Numbered from the stretch's first letter, positions 41,258 through 53,335 are shown. The stretch: 64,000 nucleotides of DNA from Sphingomonas telluris (GCF_022568775.1 NZ_JAKZHW010000001.1:930001-994000); one strand, 5' to 3'. Notes: generated from the letters alone by a model not told the origin. Numbers and translations: made by a program.

Positions 41258-43167
41258 TTCACCGGCAATTCGAAGACCGGGGCCGGCAACAGGTCCAGAT
41301 CGTAGAGATTGACGATCGGATAGTCCGACCAAGCGTAGCGAACCCGCGTCACCGCGCGGCTGTCCGCCTGCAAGACAACCGAGCTGCCTTCCGTCCGCGC
41401 CGCCGCATAGCGGCAGCTGTTGGGGGCAGCGTCGCACAACTCGAAGGCCAAGGCCCCCGCTCCGCTCAGCGTCTGGAGGGGCTTGCTGAAGGTGATGACG
41501 ACGGCCCCATCGCGGCGCTCTGCCCGCAGCGGCATTGGCCCGAACCTTCCGTTTGACGAACCATAGACCAGAGACTTAGCCGCAAGCGCAAGGCGGCGAC
41601 CTACGGTCTGCTTGTCGGACGGGTGGATGTCCGCCGGATTGCCGACGTCGATCGCACTGGCGAGCGCGGAGCGCGGGTCGCGCTGGACCGCCGCCCTCTG
41701 CTCATTGATCAGGGTCGACCAGCCGCTTTCCGTCGGCTTGGCCGAAACCGGTCCCCACCCCGCAAGTCCCACGATCAGGAAGGGAAGCTGCGGGTCTCCG
41801 AACTGCGTCCGCCAGTTCGCCATCCATGCGGCAAGTCGCTGGTCATAACCGAGTTGTCCGACATCGGCTTCGCCCTGGTACCAGGCGACCCCCGTCAGGT
41901 GCATCGGCCCCAAGGGAGCCACCATCGCATTGTAGATCGTCGCGACGCCGGAAGAGCTTCCCCACGGCGCTGCCGGCGGGCCCGGAACGGAGTCCGCGAT
42001 CTTGGCATAGCGCCAATCGCTGCCGAGCGGCTTCGTCGTCCCATCCGCCAGAGTCAGGAAGAACTTGTCGGACGGACCCGCCAATCCGCCCTGCCCCCAC
42101 GCATTGCGAACGTAAACGACAATCCGGTTGTCGCCGGCCTTCAGCACACCCGGCGGAACGGGATAGCTCCGCGGATTGGCAGGATCGTTGAGCCCGCCCA
42201 CGGCAATGCCGTTCACAAAGGTCTGGTCGAGGTCGTCCACGGCGCTCAGCCCCAGCTTCGCGGCCTGTTTCGCCTCCGCGGCCGTCAGCGTGACCGTGCG
42301 CTCAGCCCAGATCGCACCGACGTGACGGGTCCATTCCGGACCCCAGCTGTCCCAATAGGCAAGCGACGGAACAGGCTCCCACTTCAGGGCTGCGCCGCTG
42401 ATCCAGGGTTCGCTTCCGACGGCGTCGCCCGTCTGCGACCGCCACCAGGCCCCCCATTTCTCGCCGAACTGACGCGTCGCCGTCGTTGGGCTCGCACGAT
42501 GCGAAGCTGCGAGGCGCGCAAGCTCTTCGCCGCCGCTCGCACGTACCGAGGCCTCTTCCATCCAGGCGCGGATCGGCGTTCCGCCCCAGCTGTCGTCGAT
42601 CGCTCCGATCGGCACCTTCTGCGAGGCGCGCAAATCGCGGACCATGAAATAGCAGACGGCGGAAAATCCGCTTACCGAGTCCGGCGTCGCAGCCTGCCAC
42701 GCCGCCGGCTTTTGAAGAGCGGTCTGCGGCGTCTCGGCGAGCTGTTGCGGGATCTTGATGAGCCTCAGTTGAGGATCGTTCGCGGCCTGGGCCTCGCCTT
42801 CCCCATTCAGCGCCCGGCGGACCGGAAACTCCATGTTCGACTGGCCCGAGCACAACCAGACGTCACCGATGAGGACATCGTCCGCCTTGGCGCTTCCCGA
42901 AGTGCTACTGGCCGTGAGAACAAACGGACCGCCGGCCTGCATGGCAGGGAGATCCACTCGCCACCGACCCTTTGCGTCCGCCTTCGTGCTTCGGCTCGCT
43001 TCACCGAGAGTAACGGTGACCGCCTCCTTTGGAGATGCCGTTCCCCAGACGGGAATGGGCTTGTCGCGTTGGAGGACGACATGGTCCGACAATGGGGAGC
43101 CAAGTTGCGGGACCGCATTGGCGGCCGAACAGGTGCCCAACAGGAGCACGAACGCAAGTCGACGCAT
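41254..43167 (-). CDS. CE20-type (sialate O-acetylesterase-like) carbohydrate acetylesterase
   Basis: 637-residue secreted SGNH-type esterase. A signal peptide (MRRLAFVLLLGTCSAANA) precedes an N-terminal beta domain. The catalytic Ser is in LCSGQSNMEF near 109. WGGTPIRAWM and the C-terminal DIHPSDK (catalytic Asp/His) near 520 complete the active site. The region of about 215-385 (WTRHVGAIWAERTVTL to GLAGPSDKFFLTL) looks like an inserted jelly-roll domain, as in the Xanthomonas enzyme acting on acetylated xyloglucan. It probably deacetylates xylan or xyloglucan. It lies 10 bases after xylC and has its own CTGAGGGGGG ribosome-binding site, making it the fifth gene of the xylXABC operon. Confidence 0.87.
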   Translation of the reverse strand: MRRLAFVLLLGTCSAANAVPQLGSPLSDHVVLQRDKPIPVWGTASPKEAVTVTLGEASRSTKADAKGRWRVDLPAMQAGGPFVLTASSTSGSAKADDVLIGDVWLCSGQSNMEFPVRRALNGEGEAQAANDPQLRLIKIPQQLAETPQTALQKPAAWQAATPDSVSGFSAVCYFMVRDLRASQKVPIGAIDDSWGGTPIRAWMEEASVRASGGEELARLAASHRASPTTATRQFGEKWGAWWRSQTGDAVGSEPWISGAALKWEPVPSLAYWDSWGPEWTRHVGAIWAERTVTLTAAEAKQAAKLGLSAVDDLDQTFVNGIAVGGLNDPANPRSYPVPPGVLKAGDNRIVVYVRNAWGQGGLAGPSDKFFLTLADGTTKPLGSDWRYAKIADSVPGPPAAPWGSSSGVATIYNAMVAPLGPMHLTGVAWYQGEADVGQLGYDQRLAAWMANWRTQFGDPQLPFLIVGLAGWGPVSAKPTESGWSTLINEQRAAVQRDPRSALASAIDVGNPADIHPSDKQTVGRRLALAAKSLVYGSSNGRFGPMPLRAERRDGAVVITFSKPLQTLSGAGALAFELCDAAPNSCRYAAARTEGSSVVLQADSRAVTRVRYAWSDYPIVNLYDLDLLPAPVFELPVN

Positions 43168-43177
43168 AATTCCCCCC

Positions 43178-44050
43178 TCAGTCAGCGATCAGCGGGCAAG
43201 CCACTCCCGGAACATCCACTTCGAACTCGAACAGTCCGCCTGCCAGTGGCTGGGCGTCCAATTGGTCCTGCGTCAGCAATTGCCGCGCGGTCGTCGCATA
43301 GGCCGTGCGCAGGTCCGGCCCTCCGAAGGCGATCTTCGTGATGTTGGCGACGGGGAAAGACACCCGCGCCAGCAACTCACCGGAAGGCGAATAGCGGCGC
43401 GCTTCCCACCCCGCGTACAGGCTGATCCAGATGCAGCCCTCGCTGTCGATCGTCGGACCGTCGGGGTAACCGTCCTTCGGGTCGATCGTCACGATCAATT
43501 CCGCCGGGCCGAGCTCACCGCTAGCTCCGATCTCACAGGCCGAGATCGTCCCGCCGAGCGTATCGACCCAGTACAGCATGCTGCCATCCGGCGAGACGCA
43601 AGGGCCGTTCGTGATGCTGATCCCGCTGAGGTTCGTGCGGTACAATTGGCCGTGATGGTAGCAATAGAAGGCGCCGGTCTTCTCGCGCTCGCCATTGTCC
43701 ATCGTGCCGAACCACAAACGGCCCGACGGATCGACGACGCCATCGTTGAGGCGATTTGTCGGGCGCTCCGGCTCAACTTCCGTGAGAAGATCGAACGAGC
43801 GCTGCTCCGGGTCGAAACTGTAAAGCCCGCTCTGGAGCCCCGCGATAAAGCCTCCGCTCGCTGTGGGCAGGACGAACCCGACCTGCTCGGGAGCGTGCCA
43901 GCTTTCCTGAGCGCCGGTGGCCGGATGGAAGCGGTAGATCCGCTGCCGCTTGATGTCGGTGAACCACAGTGCGGCGTCCCGTTGGACCCAGACGGGGCCC
44001 TCGCCGAGCTCGGCTTCGACTTCCCAGATCAGCCGCGGTTCGGTCGTCAC
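43178..44050 (-). CDS. xylC: Xylonolactonase (SMP-30/gluconolactonase family)
   Basis: 290-residue six-bladed propeller metal enzyme that opens D-xylono-lactone to xylonate, the second Weimberg step. Metal ligands are visible in ELGEGPVW (Glu15 region), RLNDGVVDP (Asn near 100) and YPDGPTIDSEG (Asp near 199). Length matches Caulobacter XylC (289). The GTG start lies 1 base after the xylB stop, with GCTGAGG before it, so translation is probably coupled. No signal peptide is present, so it works in the cytoplasm beside XylB. Confidence 0.92.
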   Translation of the reverse strand: MTTEPRLIWEVEAELGEGPVWVQRDAALWFTDIKRQRIYRFHPATGAQESWHAPEQVGFVLPTASGGFIAGLQSGLYSFDPEQRSFDLLTEVEPERPTNRLNDGVVDPSGRLWFGTMDNGEREKTGAFYCYHHGQLYRTNLSGISITNGPCVSPDGSMLYWVDTLGGTISACEIGASGELGPAELIVTIDPKDGYPDGPTIDSEGCIWISLYAGWEARRYSPSGELLARVSFPVANITKIAFGGPDLRTAYATTARQLLTQDQLDAQPLAGGLFEFEVDVPGVACPLIAD

Positions 44051-44051
44051 C

Positions 44052-44810
44052 TCAGCGCCACCCCGCGTCGACCCAATACTCGTGCCCGGTCGTCAACCGC
44101 GCGTCGTCCGATGCCAGGAACATGACCATCGCAGCGATATCCTCCGGTACGAGCCTTCCCTTCAGGCATTGGGCAGCGACGATCTCCGCTTCGCCTTCGG
44201 GCGTGTACCATTGCAGCTGCCGGGGAGTCCGCACGTTGCCGGGGACAACGCACGTGACGCGGATATTGTCCGGGCCCAAGTCGCGGGCCATCGCGCGCGT
44301 CATGCCTTCGATGGCAGCCTTGCAGGTCTGGTAGAGGACCAGGTCCGGCAGCGCGAGGTGCCAGCTGATCGAGCCGAGGTTGATGATGGATCCAGCGCCC
44401 TTGCTGCGCATGCCGGCGATGACTGCCTGAGAGCAGAAGAACATGTGCTTCAGGTTCACACCGAGGCGGTTGTCCCAATATTCCTCGGTGACGTCGTCGA
44501 TGGAATGGCGGTCGTCGTTCGCGGCATTGTTGACGAGCACGTCGAATGCGCCGCCCTCGTCGATCAGGCGCGCAATGGCCGCTTTGGTACCGGTTACATC
44601 CATCAAGTTGTTCTCGACGTACCGGGCGCCGAACTTGTCGGCGACGGCCTGTGACTCGCCGTTCGATACGTCGAAGAACGTGACGTCCGCGCCCTGGCTT
44701 GCGAACCCTTCGACGATTCCTGCCCCGATGCCCGAGCCCCCGCCCGTAACGAGTACTCTCTTACCCCGCAGGCTTGGATAGACCGCCCGGAGATTCTGTT
44801 CGTCAGCCAA
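44052..44810 (-). CDS. xylB: D-xylose 1-dehydrogenase (NAD+, SDR family)
   Basis: 252 residues. From memory of the Caulobacter enzyme, the sequence matches closely along its length, especially DDRHSIDDVTEEYWDNRLGV and VPGNVRTPRQLQWYTPEGEA. Classical SDR motifs are TGGGSGIG (about 22-29), NNAAND near 90, the catalytic Ser in GSISWHL and YxxxK in LYQTCKAA. It oxidises xylose to xylonolactone. The start is TTG, preceded by GGGGGGCTGAAG. A nearby ATG is not available. It lies 5 bases after the semialdehyde dehydrogenase stop. Confidence 0.94.
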   Translation of the reverse strand: MADEQNLRAVYPSLRGKRVLVTGGGSGIGAGIVEGFASQGADVTFFDVSNGESQAVADKFGARYVENNLMDVTGTKAAIARLIDEGGAFDVLVNNAANDDRHSIDDVTEEYWDNRLGVNLKHMFFCSQAVIAGMRSKGAGSIINLGSISWHLALPDLVLYQTCKAAIEGMTRAMARDLGPDNIRVTCVVPGNVRTPRQLQWYTPEGEAEIVAAQCLKGRLVPEDIAAMVMFLASDDARLTTGHEYWVDAGWR

Positions 44811-44815
44811 TTACT

Positions 44816-46252
44816 TCAGCCCCCCACGTAAACGGTCTTGGTTTGGGTGTAGAATTCGACGGCGGCGAAGCCCTGCTCGCGCGCGCCATAACTGGACTTG
44901 CGAGTGCCCCCGAACGGCACGTGATAATCGACGCCAGCGGTCGGAAGATTGACCATCACCATCCCGGCACGGATCCGCTTGCGGAAGTCGCGCGAATATT
45001 TGAGCGAATTGGTCACGATGCCCGCCGACAGGCCGAACTGGCCGCGGTTCGCGATCTCCAGCGCCTCGTCATAATCCTTGACGCGAACTGTGCTTGCGAC
45101 CGGCCCGAAGACTTCCTCGCAATTGATGCGTTGGTCGGGAGCCGTATCCGCGATCACCGTCGGCGCCATGTAGAAGCCGCGCTTGTCGAGCTCGAGCGGC
45201 CCGCCGCCCGTCAGCACCTTGCCGCCCTCGCCCTTGGCGATCTCGACATACTTCAGGTTCTGCTCGAGCTGGCTCTCGCTGACCGCCGGCCCGATCTGGC
45301 TATTTGGATCGAGCGCATCGCCGACGCGAAGCGAGCGAGCGCGTTCGGCGAGCGCCTCGACAAAGCGGTCGTGAATGCCCTCGGTCACGATGATCCGCGA
45401 GGATGCGGTGCAACGCTGGCCCGTCCCGAAGAAAGCGCCGTCGATTGCGCAAGTGACCGCGCGCTCGAGGTCAGCATCGTCGAGGACGACGAGCGGGTTC
45501 TTGCCGCCCATCTCCATCTGCACCCGCGTCTGGCGCTTCATGGCGCCCTGCCCGACCAACGCACCCACGCCCTGCGAGCCGGTGAAGGAGATCCCGTCGA
45601 CGTCTGGATGATCGACGATCGCGCTTCCGATGCCGCCCTCCCCGATGATCAGGTTAAACACGCCCGGAGGCGCGCCGGCCTCGTGGATGATGGCCACAAG
45701 CGCATGCGCGATCGCAGGCGTCGGCGTCGCCGGCTTCATCACGACGGTGTTGCCGAACGCCAGTGCCGGAGCCGCCTTCCACGCCGGAATGGCGATGGGG
45801 AAGTTCCAGGGCGTGATCAGGCCGAACACGCCGACGGCTTCGCGATAGGTCGACACGTCGAGACCGGGCCGGGTCGATTCAAGCGTCTGACCGTGGCGGC
45901 GCAGAGCTTCACCGGCGAAATATTTCAGGATGCGCGCTGCGCGCATGACCTCGCCCATGCCCTCGGGCAGCGTCTTTCCTTCTTCGCGGGACAGCAGTTC
46001 GCCGAGTTCCTTGGCGCGCTGCATGACGATGGTGCCCGCGCGATCGAGGACGTCCGAACGAACCTCGGGCGAAGCCTCCGACCAACCGGGGAAAGCCTCA
46101 CGGGCAGCCTTCACTGCGCGGTCGACATCGGCTGCGGTGCCCTTGGGATAGCGCGCGACGACATCATCGAGGTTGGACGGATTGATGCTTTCGCCGACGG
46201 CATCGCCGCCTTCCGCTTCGCCGCCGATGAAGTGGGTCAGGGTATCGGTCAT
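44816..46252 (-). CDS. xylA: 2-oxoglutarate semialdehyde dehydrogenase
   Basis: 478 residues, the same length as Caulobacter XylA (Weimberg naming, not xylose isomerase). It oxidises 2-oxoglutarate semialdehyde to 2-oxoglutarate, the last pathway step. Aldehyde dehydrogenase signatures are FGLITPWNFPIAIP near 143, VQMEMGGKNPLVVLDDADL (general base Glu) near 250 and GTGQRCTASSR (nucleophile Cys) near 285. The final helix FYTQTKTVYVGG is standard. ATGA overlap with xylX gives coupled translation. Confidence 0.93.
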   Translation of the reverse strand: MTDTLTHFIGGEAEGGDAVGESINPSNLDDVVARYPKGTAADVDRAVKAAREAFPGWSEASPEVRSDVLDRAGTIVMQRAKELGELLSREEGKTLPEGMGEVMRAARILKYFAGEALRRHGQTLESTRPGLDVSTYREAVGVFGLITPWNFPIAIPAWKAAPALAFGNTVVMKPATPTPAIAHALVAIIHEAGAPPGVFNLIIGEGGIGSAIVDHPDVDGISFTGSQGVGALVGQGAMKRQTRVQMEMGGKNPLVVLDDADLERAVTCAIDGAFFGTGQRCTASSRIIVTEGIHDRFVEALAERARSLRVGDALDPNSQIGPAVSESQLEQNLKYVEIAKGEGGKVLTGGGPLELDKRGFYMAPTVIADTAPDQRINCEEVFGPVASTVRVKDYDEALEIANRGQFGLSAGIVTNSLKYSRDFRKRIRAGMVMVNLPTAGVDYHVPFGGTRKSSYGAREQGFAAVEFYTQTKTVYVGG

Positions 46253-47388
46253 TGAACTTCAGTCTCCAGCAAGCCGCGCGAGGCAAGGTTGCGCATCAAG
46301 TCTCGAACGCCGAACTTCCACGGAGGAGCGGCCTTCGAAGTCGTGACGCGGTTCACCAGCGCGCCAATCTTCGGCGTGGAGATGCTCACCACGTCGCCAA
46401 TCTTGTGGGTGAAGCCGCGGCCCGGCTCATCGCGGTCGTCCGTCGGCGCGAACAAGGTCCCGAGGAACAGGGCGAAGCCATCCGGATAATGGTGCTCGCT
46501 GCGCGCCTGCCGGACGAGCTCTTCCGGGTCCCGGCTGATCTCGCTCATCAGGCTCCGGCCCTTCAGGGTGAAGCCGTCTTCGCCCTCGATGTCCAGCTCG
46601 ACCACCGCGGTGCGGACATCGTCGAGCGTGAACTTGTCGTCGAAGAGCCGGATGAACGGCCCGATCGCGCAGGACGCATTATTGTCCTTGGCCTTGCTCA
46701 GCAGGAGTGCGCTGCGGCCTTCGAAGTCGCGAAGATTCACGTCGTTGCCGAGTGTCGCTCCGCGGATCTCGCCACGGCTATTCACCGCCAGCACGACTTC
46801 CGGTTCCGGGTTGTTCCAACTGGAATCCGAGCGGACGCCAATCTCGGCGCCCCAGCCGACACTCGCGAGCGGCGCGGTTTTCGTGAAGATCTCGGCGTCC
46901 GGACCGATCGCAACCTCGAGATACTGCGACCAGAGGCCATCCTCGATCAGCGTGGCCTTGAGGCGATCTGCCGCTTCGCTGCCCGGCACGAGCGAACGGA
47001 TTGCGCCGCCGATCGCGGCCTCGACCTTCTCGCGGATGGAGGCGGCGGCGCGATAATCTCCGCGCGCCCGTTCCTCGATGACGCGCTCTATCGCCGAGAT
47101 TGCGAATGTAACCCCAGCCGCCTTGATGACCTGCAGGTCGAATGGAGAAAGGAAGCGCTTCCATTCCGCAGAAAACAATGCGTCGAGATCGAACAAGTGT
47201 TCGCCGCGAACGGCGCTGATGTCCTGCTCCAGAAGGTCGGATACGGTCGGGGCCTGGCGGGACACGACCTCGACCCGGCCATCGCGGATGAGAACCGGCG
47301 TCGGACCGTCGTCGAGCAGCAGTCGTCCCGCGAGCACGGCATCCGCCGAGTCGACGGGAATCATCTCAGGCGAAAACGCCAGACTCAA
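46249..47388 (-). CDS. xylX: 2-keto-3-deoxy-D-xylonate dehydratase (FAH family)
   Basis: 379 residues. It matches Caulobacter XylX over its whole length in motifs I recall: WSQYLEVAIGPDAEIFTK, NNPEPEVVL, GNDVNLRDFEGRSALLLSKA and the C-terminal GFALFLGTLFAP. It converts 2-keto-3-deoxy-xylonate to 2-oxoglutarate semialdehyde, the fourth step. Metal ligands are the Glu pair in NPEPEVV and Asp in LGNDVN. A TTG start is preceded by GGGGAGAG. A LacI-type operator lies 30 bases upstream. It is the first gene of the xylXABC-esterase operon. Confidence 0.94.
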   Translation of the reverse strand: MSLAFSPEMIPVDSADAVLAGRLLLDDGPTPVLIRDGRVEVVSRQAPTVSDLLEQDISAVRGEHLFDLDALFSAEWKRFLSPFDLQVIKAAGVTFAISAIERVIEERARGDYRAAASIREKVEAAIGGAIRSLVPGSEAADRLKATLIEDGLWSQYLEVAIGPDAEIFTKTAPLASVGWGAEIGVRSDSSWNNPEPEVVLAVNSRGEIRGATLGNDVNLRDFEGRSALLLSKAKDNNASCAIGPFIRLFDDKFTLDDVRTAVVELDIEGEDGFTLKGRSLMSEISRDPEELVRQARSEHHYPDGFALFLGTLFAPTDDRDEPGRGFTHKIGDVVSISTPKIGALVNRVTTSKAAPPWKFGVRDLMRNLASRGLLETEVQ

Positions 47389-47417
47389 AGTTTGTCTCTC
47401 CCCAAACAGGACAGGAC

Positions 47418-47431
47418 TGTTAGCGCTACCA
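47418..47431. promoter_or_regulatory. LacI-type operator F (xylXABC operon)
   Basis: TGTTAGCGCTACCA. It is 30 bases upstream of the xylX TTG, in the 75-base gap after the upstream transporter gene, so xylX has its own controlled promoter. Confidence 0.88.
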
Positions 47432-47463
47432 TACGGGGTTGCGCAAGAGGCACGGCGAGCAAT

Positions 47464-49050
47464 TCATATTCCCGTCGCCGCGAAGGTGTGCCCGTCGGGA
47501 TCAAGGTCGCGCAGGTCTCTCCCGCGCGTTTCCTTGCCGAAGCGGATGACAAGAAGCAGCGCGACGAGCGTCGGGAAAATGATGATGGTCGAAACGACGT
47601 CGAGTGCGGGAACCAGCGCGAGGATCGCCAGGAATTGGGCGAGCATTCCGCCGGCTTTTGTGCACGCCGCCACCGTGCCGGTCGTCCGTCCACGGATCCG
47701 GAGCGGAAAGCTTTCGGCTGCGTAAGGCAGCAGCATGGCGATCAGCGCGTTCGTGCCGATGATCAGCAGAGCCACTGGAAGGACCGGGCTCCCCTGCCCC
47801 GTGAACTCGAGCCACAGCACTCCGATCAGGCCCGCGAGCGTTACACCAATTGAGCCCACGACCGACCACTTCGTGCTCCAGCGGCTGTAGAGGTAGGCGA
47901 CGACGAACACCGTCGGAAACGCAATGAGCGCGGACTCGGCCAATAGCTTGCTGGACACCTCCATGCTGTATCCGCGCGCCACGAGGTCGGTGGGCAGCCA
48001 GAGCAGCAGGCCGAAGTTGATCAGCCCGTAGCAAATCGCCGCGAGGCTGAGCGCGATCAGCTTGCCAAGGAAGGCGCGGCCTGTCAGCGCAACGCTCGGC
48101 CCCTTCGCAAAAGCGACAGCTTCCGCCGGCCTGCTGTGCCGAGCCTTGGATCCAAAGCGTGCCATCACGTGGCTCGCTTCCTCCCGACGTCCGCGCGCCA
48201 GCAGGAACTTCGCGGACTCCGGAATGAGCGCGCCCAGCAGCACGAGGGACAGTCCGGTCGGCAGGTTCAGGAGCCAGAGGATCCGCCAGCCAAAGGTCGG
48301 CTGGAGCAAGGCCGAGAAGCCGCTGGCGGCGAAATACCCGCCAACGGCTCCAAGACCGCCGACCAGCACGAGCGCCCAGCCGCGATGCTTGCTGGGCATC
48401 ATCTCGGCGAGAAGGGCGTAGGTAACCGGAAGCATTCCGCCGGCGGCCGCGCCCATCATGAAGCACATGCCGATATTCCATGCGAGCGAGGGCATGGCGC
48501 CGCAGATCGACGTGCCGACGAACATCACCGCGGACAGAAGGATCGACGCCTTGCGCCCATAGATGTCGGCGATGACGCCCCAGACGATCGAACCGACCAC
48601 CGTGCCGGTCAGGGCAAAGAAGGGCACTAGCGACGCCGTCGCCTTGGGCACCTGATATTCGCCCACCATTCCGGGGATCGTGAAGCCGAGACTCGCCGGC
48701 TTCATGATGTCGATGATCAGCGCGATCACGAGGACCGCCATCAGGCTCCAATGCGCCGAAGTGAGCGGTGCCTCTTCGGGCGGCGAGACGACGATGTCCT
48801 GGGACGCCGCCAGCTGCTTCGAGATGTTCCGCGGCAACAGTCCGTATGCAGCCACTCCCACTCCGGCGATGATCGTGGCCATGCCGATGTACATGTCGGT
48901 GCCCATCGGCATGCCGTAGAGCTGGTAGTGCATCGACCTGCCCATGAGGAACATGGGTAGGTGGAGCAGGACGCCGGCGGTGACGGCAATCACGCCGAGT
49001 ACGAAGGCCCAAAGGCCGCGGCGATCGGCGAGCGTGCTGGTGCTGATCAT
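47464..49050 (-). CDS. MFS transporter
   Basis: 528 residues. Two extra N-terminal hydrophobic segments (about 13-35 and 52-75) precede a standard 12-helix MFS core beginning near 100. Family signs are SIVWGVIADIYGRKASIL in loop 2-3, MMPSKHRGWALVLVGG in loop 4-5 and ESFPLRIRGRTTGTVAA in the C-terminal half. It resembles aromatic-acid or sugar-phosphate type carriers only in general. In context it would carry a sugar or oligosaccharide released by the GH3 enzyme just upstream (15-base gap). It shares that gene's operator G transcript. The ribosome-binding site is weak. Confidence 0.8.
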   Translation of the reverse strand: MISTSTLADRRGLWAFVLGVIAVTAGVLLHLPMFLMGRSMHYQLYGMPMGTDMYIGMATIIAGVGVAAYGLLPRNISKQLAASQDIVVSPPEEAPLTSAHWSLMAVLVIALIIDIMKPASLGFTIPGMVGEYQVPKATASLVPFFALTGTVVGSIVWGVIADIYGRKASILLSAVMFVGTSICGAMPSLAWNIGMCFMMGAAAGGMLPVTYALLAEMMPSKHRGWALVLVGGLGAVGGYFAASGFSALLQPTFGWRILWLLNLPTGLSLVLLGALIPESAKFLLARGRREEASHVMARFGSKARHSRPAEAVAFAKGPSVALTGRAFLGKLIALSLAAICYGLINFGLLLWLPTDLVARGYSMEVSSKLLAESALIAFPTVFVVAYLYSRWSTKWSVVGSIGVTLAGLIGVLWLEFTGQGSPVLPVALLIIGTNALIAMLLPYAAESFPLRIRGRTTGTVAACTKAGGMLAQFLAILALVPALDVVSTIIIFPTLVALLLVIRFGKETRGRDLRDLDPDGHTFAATGI

Positions 49051-49065
49051 AGGTCGCGGCAGCCC

Positions 49066-51576
<2,511 letters not shown>

Positions 51577-51633
51577 CAATCTCTCTCCCCGCTTGCCTTG
51601 ATTCGTGCCTGGTTGCATCGAACGAATGGCGCA

Positions 51634-51647
51634 TGATAGCGCTATCA
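51634..51647. promoter_or_regulatory. LacI-type operator G (GH3/GH35 divergent region)
   Basis: TGATAGCGCTATCA, a perfect palindrome. It is 58 bases upstream of both the GH3 ATG and the GH35 TTG, so it can control both divergent operons. Confidence 0.9.
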
Positions 51648-51704
51648 TTAGCAACCGCTTTGCATTGCCGAAAGCAGTGATCGCGCAAGTTCAAGGGGGC
51701 AAGT

Positions 51705-53324
51705 TTGAACGCACTGCGGCGCCTGTTATTTTCGGCCTTCCTGCTTTGCCTTGCCGCGCCAACGTTCGCGCAATCCGCGCTCCCGAGAATCGAGACGAAA
51801 GCCGGTCGTCACGCATTGTTCGTCGACGGTGCACCGTTCCTGATCCTGGGCGCCCAAGTCCACAACTCCAGCAATTACCCGGCCACGCTGCCGAAGGTCT
51901 GGTCCACGGTTCGAGCGCTCAATGCCAACACCGTCGAAATGCCGGTCGCATGGGAACAGATCGAACCGCAGGAGGGCCGTTTCGACTTCTCGTTTGTCGA
52001 TGAGCTTCTGAAGCAGGCGCGGCAAAACGACGTCCGTCTCGTGCTGCTCTGGTTCGGCACGTGGAAGAATACAAACCCGCAATACACGCCCGAATGGGTG
52101 AAGACCGACACGCGGCGCTTTCCGCGGATGCGGCTGCGCGACGGCAAGGTGCATTACGTCCTCTCACCTCACTTTCGCACCACGCTCGAAGCAGACAAGC
52201 GAGCGTTCGTGCAACTGATGAAGCACCTGCGCGAGGTGGATCCGCAGCATACGGTGATCATGATGCAGGTGGAGAACGAGACCGGCAGCTACGGAAGCCC
52301 GCGCGACTTCTCGTCGGAAGCTCAGCGCCTCTTCGAAGGGGCAATCCCGCCGGAGCTTGCACGCGTCACAGGCAAGCGCGGGAACTGGTCCCAGGTATTC
52401 GGGACCAAGGCCGACCAGGCGTTCAATGCCTGGCATGTCTCTCGCTACGTCGACGAGATCGCCGCCGCGGGACAATCCGAGCTCGACCTCGCCATGTATG
52501 TGAACGCTGCGCTTTCCGATGCCTTCAGCGAGGAAAACGCGATGAACGGCGCGAGCGGCGGCCCGAACTGGAATGTGCTCGACATCTGGAAAGCCGGCGC
52601 ACCGCACCTCGCGATCGAGGCTCCGGACATCTACGAGCCGGATGCCCGCGCCTACGCCCGCTTCGTCGAGCTTTACGGCCGCCCGGACAATCCGCTCTTC
52701 ATCCCCGAAACGAGCAACGCGCCAGCCTTCGCGAGATTCCTTTGGCTTGCACTCGGTAAGGGCACGATCGGCTTTTCACCTTTCGGGATGGACGCGACGG
52801 GCGACTCCAATTTCCCGCTCGGCGCAGAAAGCGGCGACAGCGACGCGCTCGAGGCGTTTGCTTCGAAGTTCAGCCTGCTCAAACCGATTGCGCGAGATTG
52901 GGCGCGACTTGCGTTTCAGCATCCCACGGATGGCTTTGCGCGCGGCACCGATGCTGCATCACAAGCCGTAACAATGGGACGGTGGAAGATCACGGGACAG
53001 TTTGCGCTCTGGCCATTCGGGGAACCGGAGTGGACCGGCCTGAAGAGGCCGCCTCATCCCGACAAGGACCGCCCCGTAGGAGGCGCGGCGCTGATCCAGG
53101 TGGGACCCGATGAATTCTTCCTCGCCGGAGATCACGTCCGCATCCGCTTCGGCCTCGACAAAGCTGCGCCCGGAGAGAACGTCCAGTTCCTTTCGGTCGA
53201 AGAAGGCACGTTCGAAAGCGGCCGCTGGACCACGTCCAGGCGCTGGAACGGCGATCAGGTCGACTACGGAATCAACCTCGCGAGACCGACCCTGCTCAGG
53301 GTGCGGCTCGGCACCTATCGCTGA
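51705..53324 (+). CDS. GH35 beta-galactosidase
   Basis: 539 residues. A signal peptide (LRRLLFSAFLLCLAAPTFAQ) is followed by a GH35 barrel with acid/base Glu in QVENETGSYG near 195 and nucleophile Glu in FIPETSN near 331. A C-terminal beta domain of the DUF5597 type (about 390-535) is typical of the Caulobacter/Xanthomonas branch. It removes beta-linked galactose from oligosaccharides such as xyloglucan side chains. The TTG start has AGGGGGC upstream, and no better start is available. The GH31 gene follows after 11 bases. Confidence 0.9.
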   Translation: MNALRRLLFSAFLLCLAAPTFAQSALPRIETKAGRHALFVDGAPFLILGAQVHNSSNYPATLPKVWSTVRALNANTVEMPVAWEQIEPQEGRFDFSFVDELLKQARQNDVRLVLLWFGTWKNTNPQYTPEWVKTDTRRFPRMRLRDGKVHYVLSPHFRTTLEADKRAFVQLMKHLREVDPQHTVIMMQVENETGSYGSPRDFSSEAQRLFEGAIPPELARVTGKRGNWSQVFGTKADQAFNAWHVSRYVDEIAAAGQSELDLAMYVNAALSDAFSEENAMNGASGGPNWNVLDIWKAGAPHLAIEAPDIYEPDARAYARFVELYGRPDNPLFIPETSNAPAFARFLWLALGKGTIGFSPFGMDATGDSNFPLGAESGDSDALEAFASKFSLLKPIARDWARLAFQHPTDGFARGTDAASQAVTMGRWKITGQFALWPFGEPEWTGLKRPPHPDKDRPVGGAALIQVGPDEFFLAGDHVRIRFGLDKAAPGENVQFLSVEEGTFESGRWTTSRRWNGDQVDYGINLARPTLLRVRLGTYR

Positions 53325-53335
53325 AGAGGACGTGC

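Noticed and set aside
41623..43341. 572-codon plus-strand open frame
   Set aside because: It is antisense to the CE20 esterase, shows arginine/proline/alanine-rich composition typical of GC-rich shadow frames, and has no family motif. The esterase on the minus strand has a signal peptide, catalytic motifs and a ribosome-binding site.
44774..46255. 493-codon plus-strand open frame
   Set aside because: It is antisense to the semialdehyde dehydrogenase gene, whose motifs and coupling to xylX are clear.
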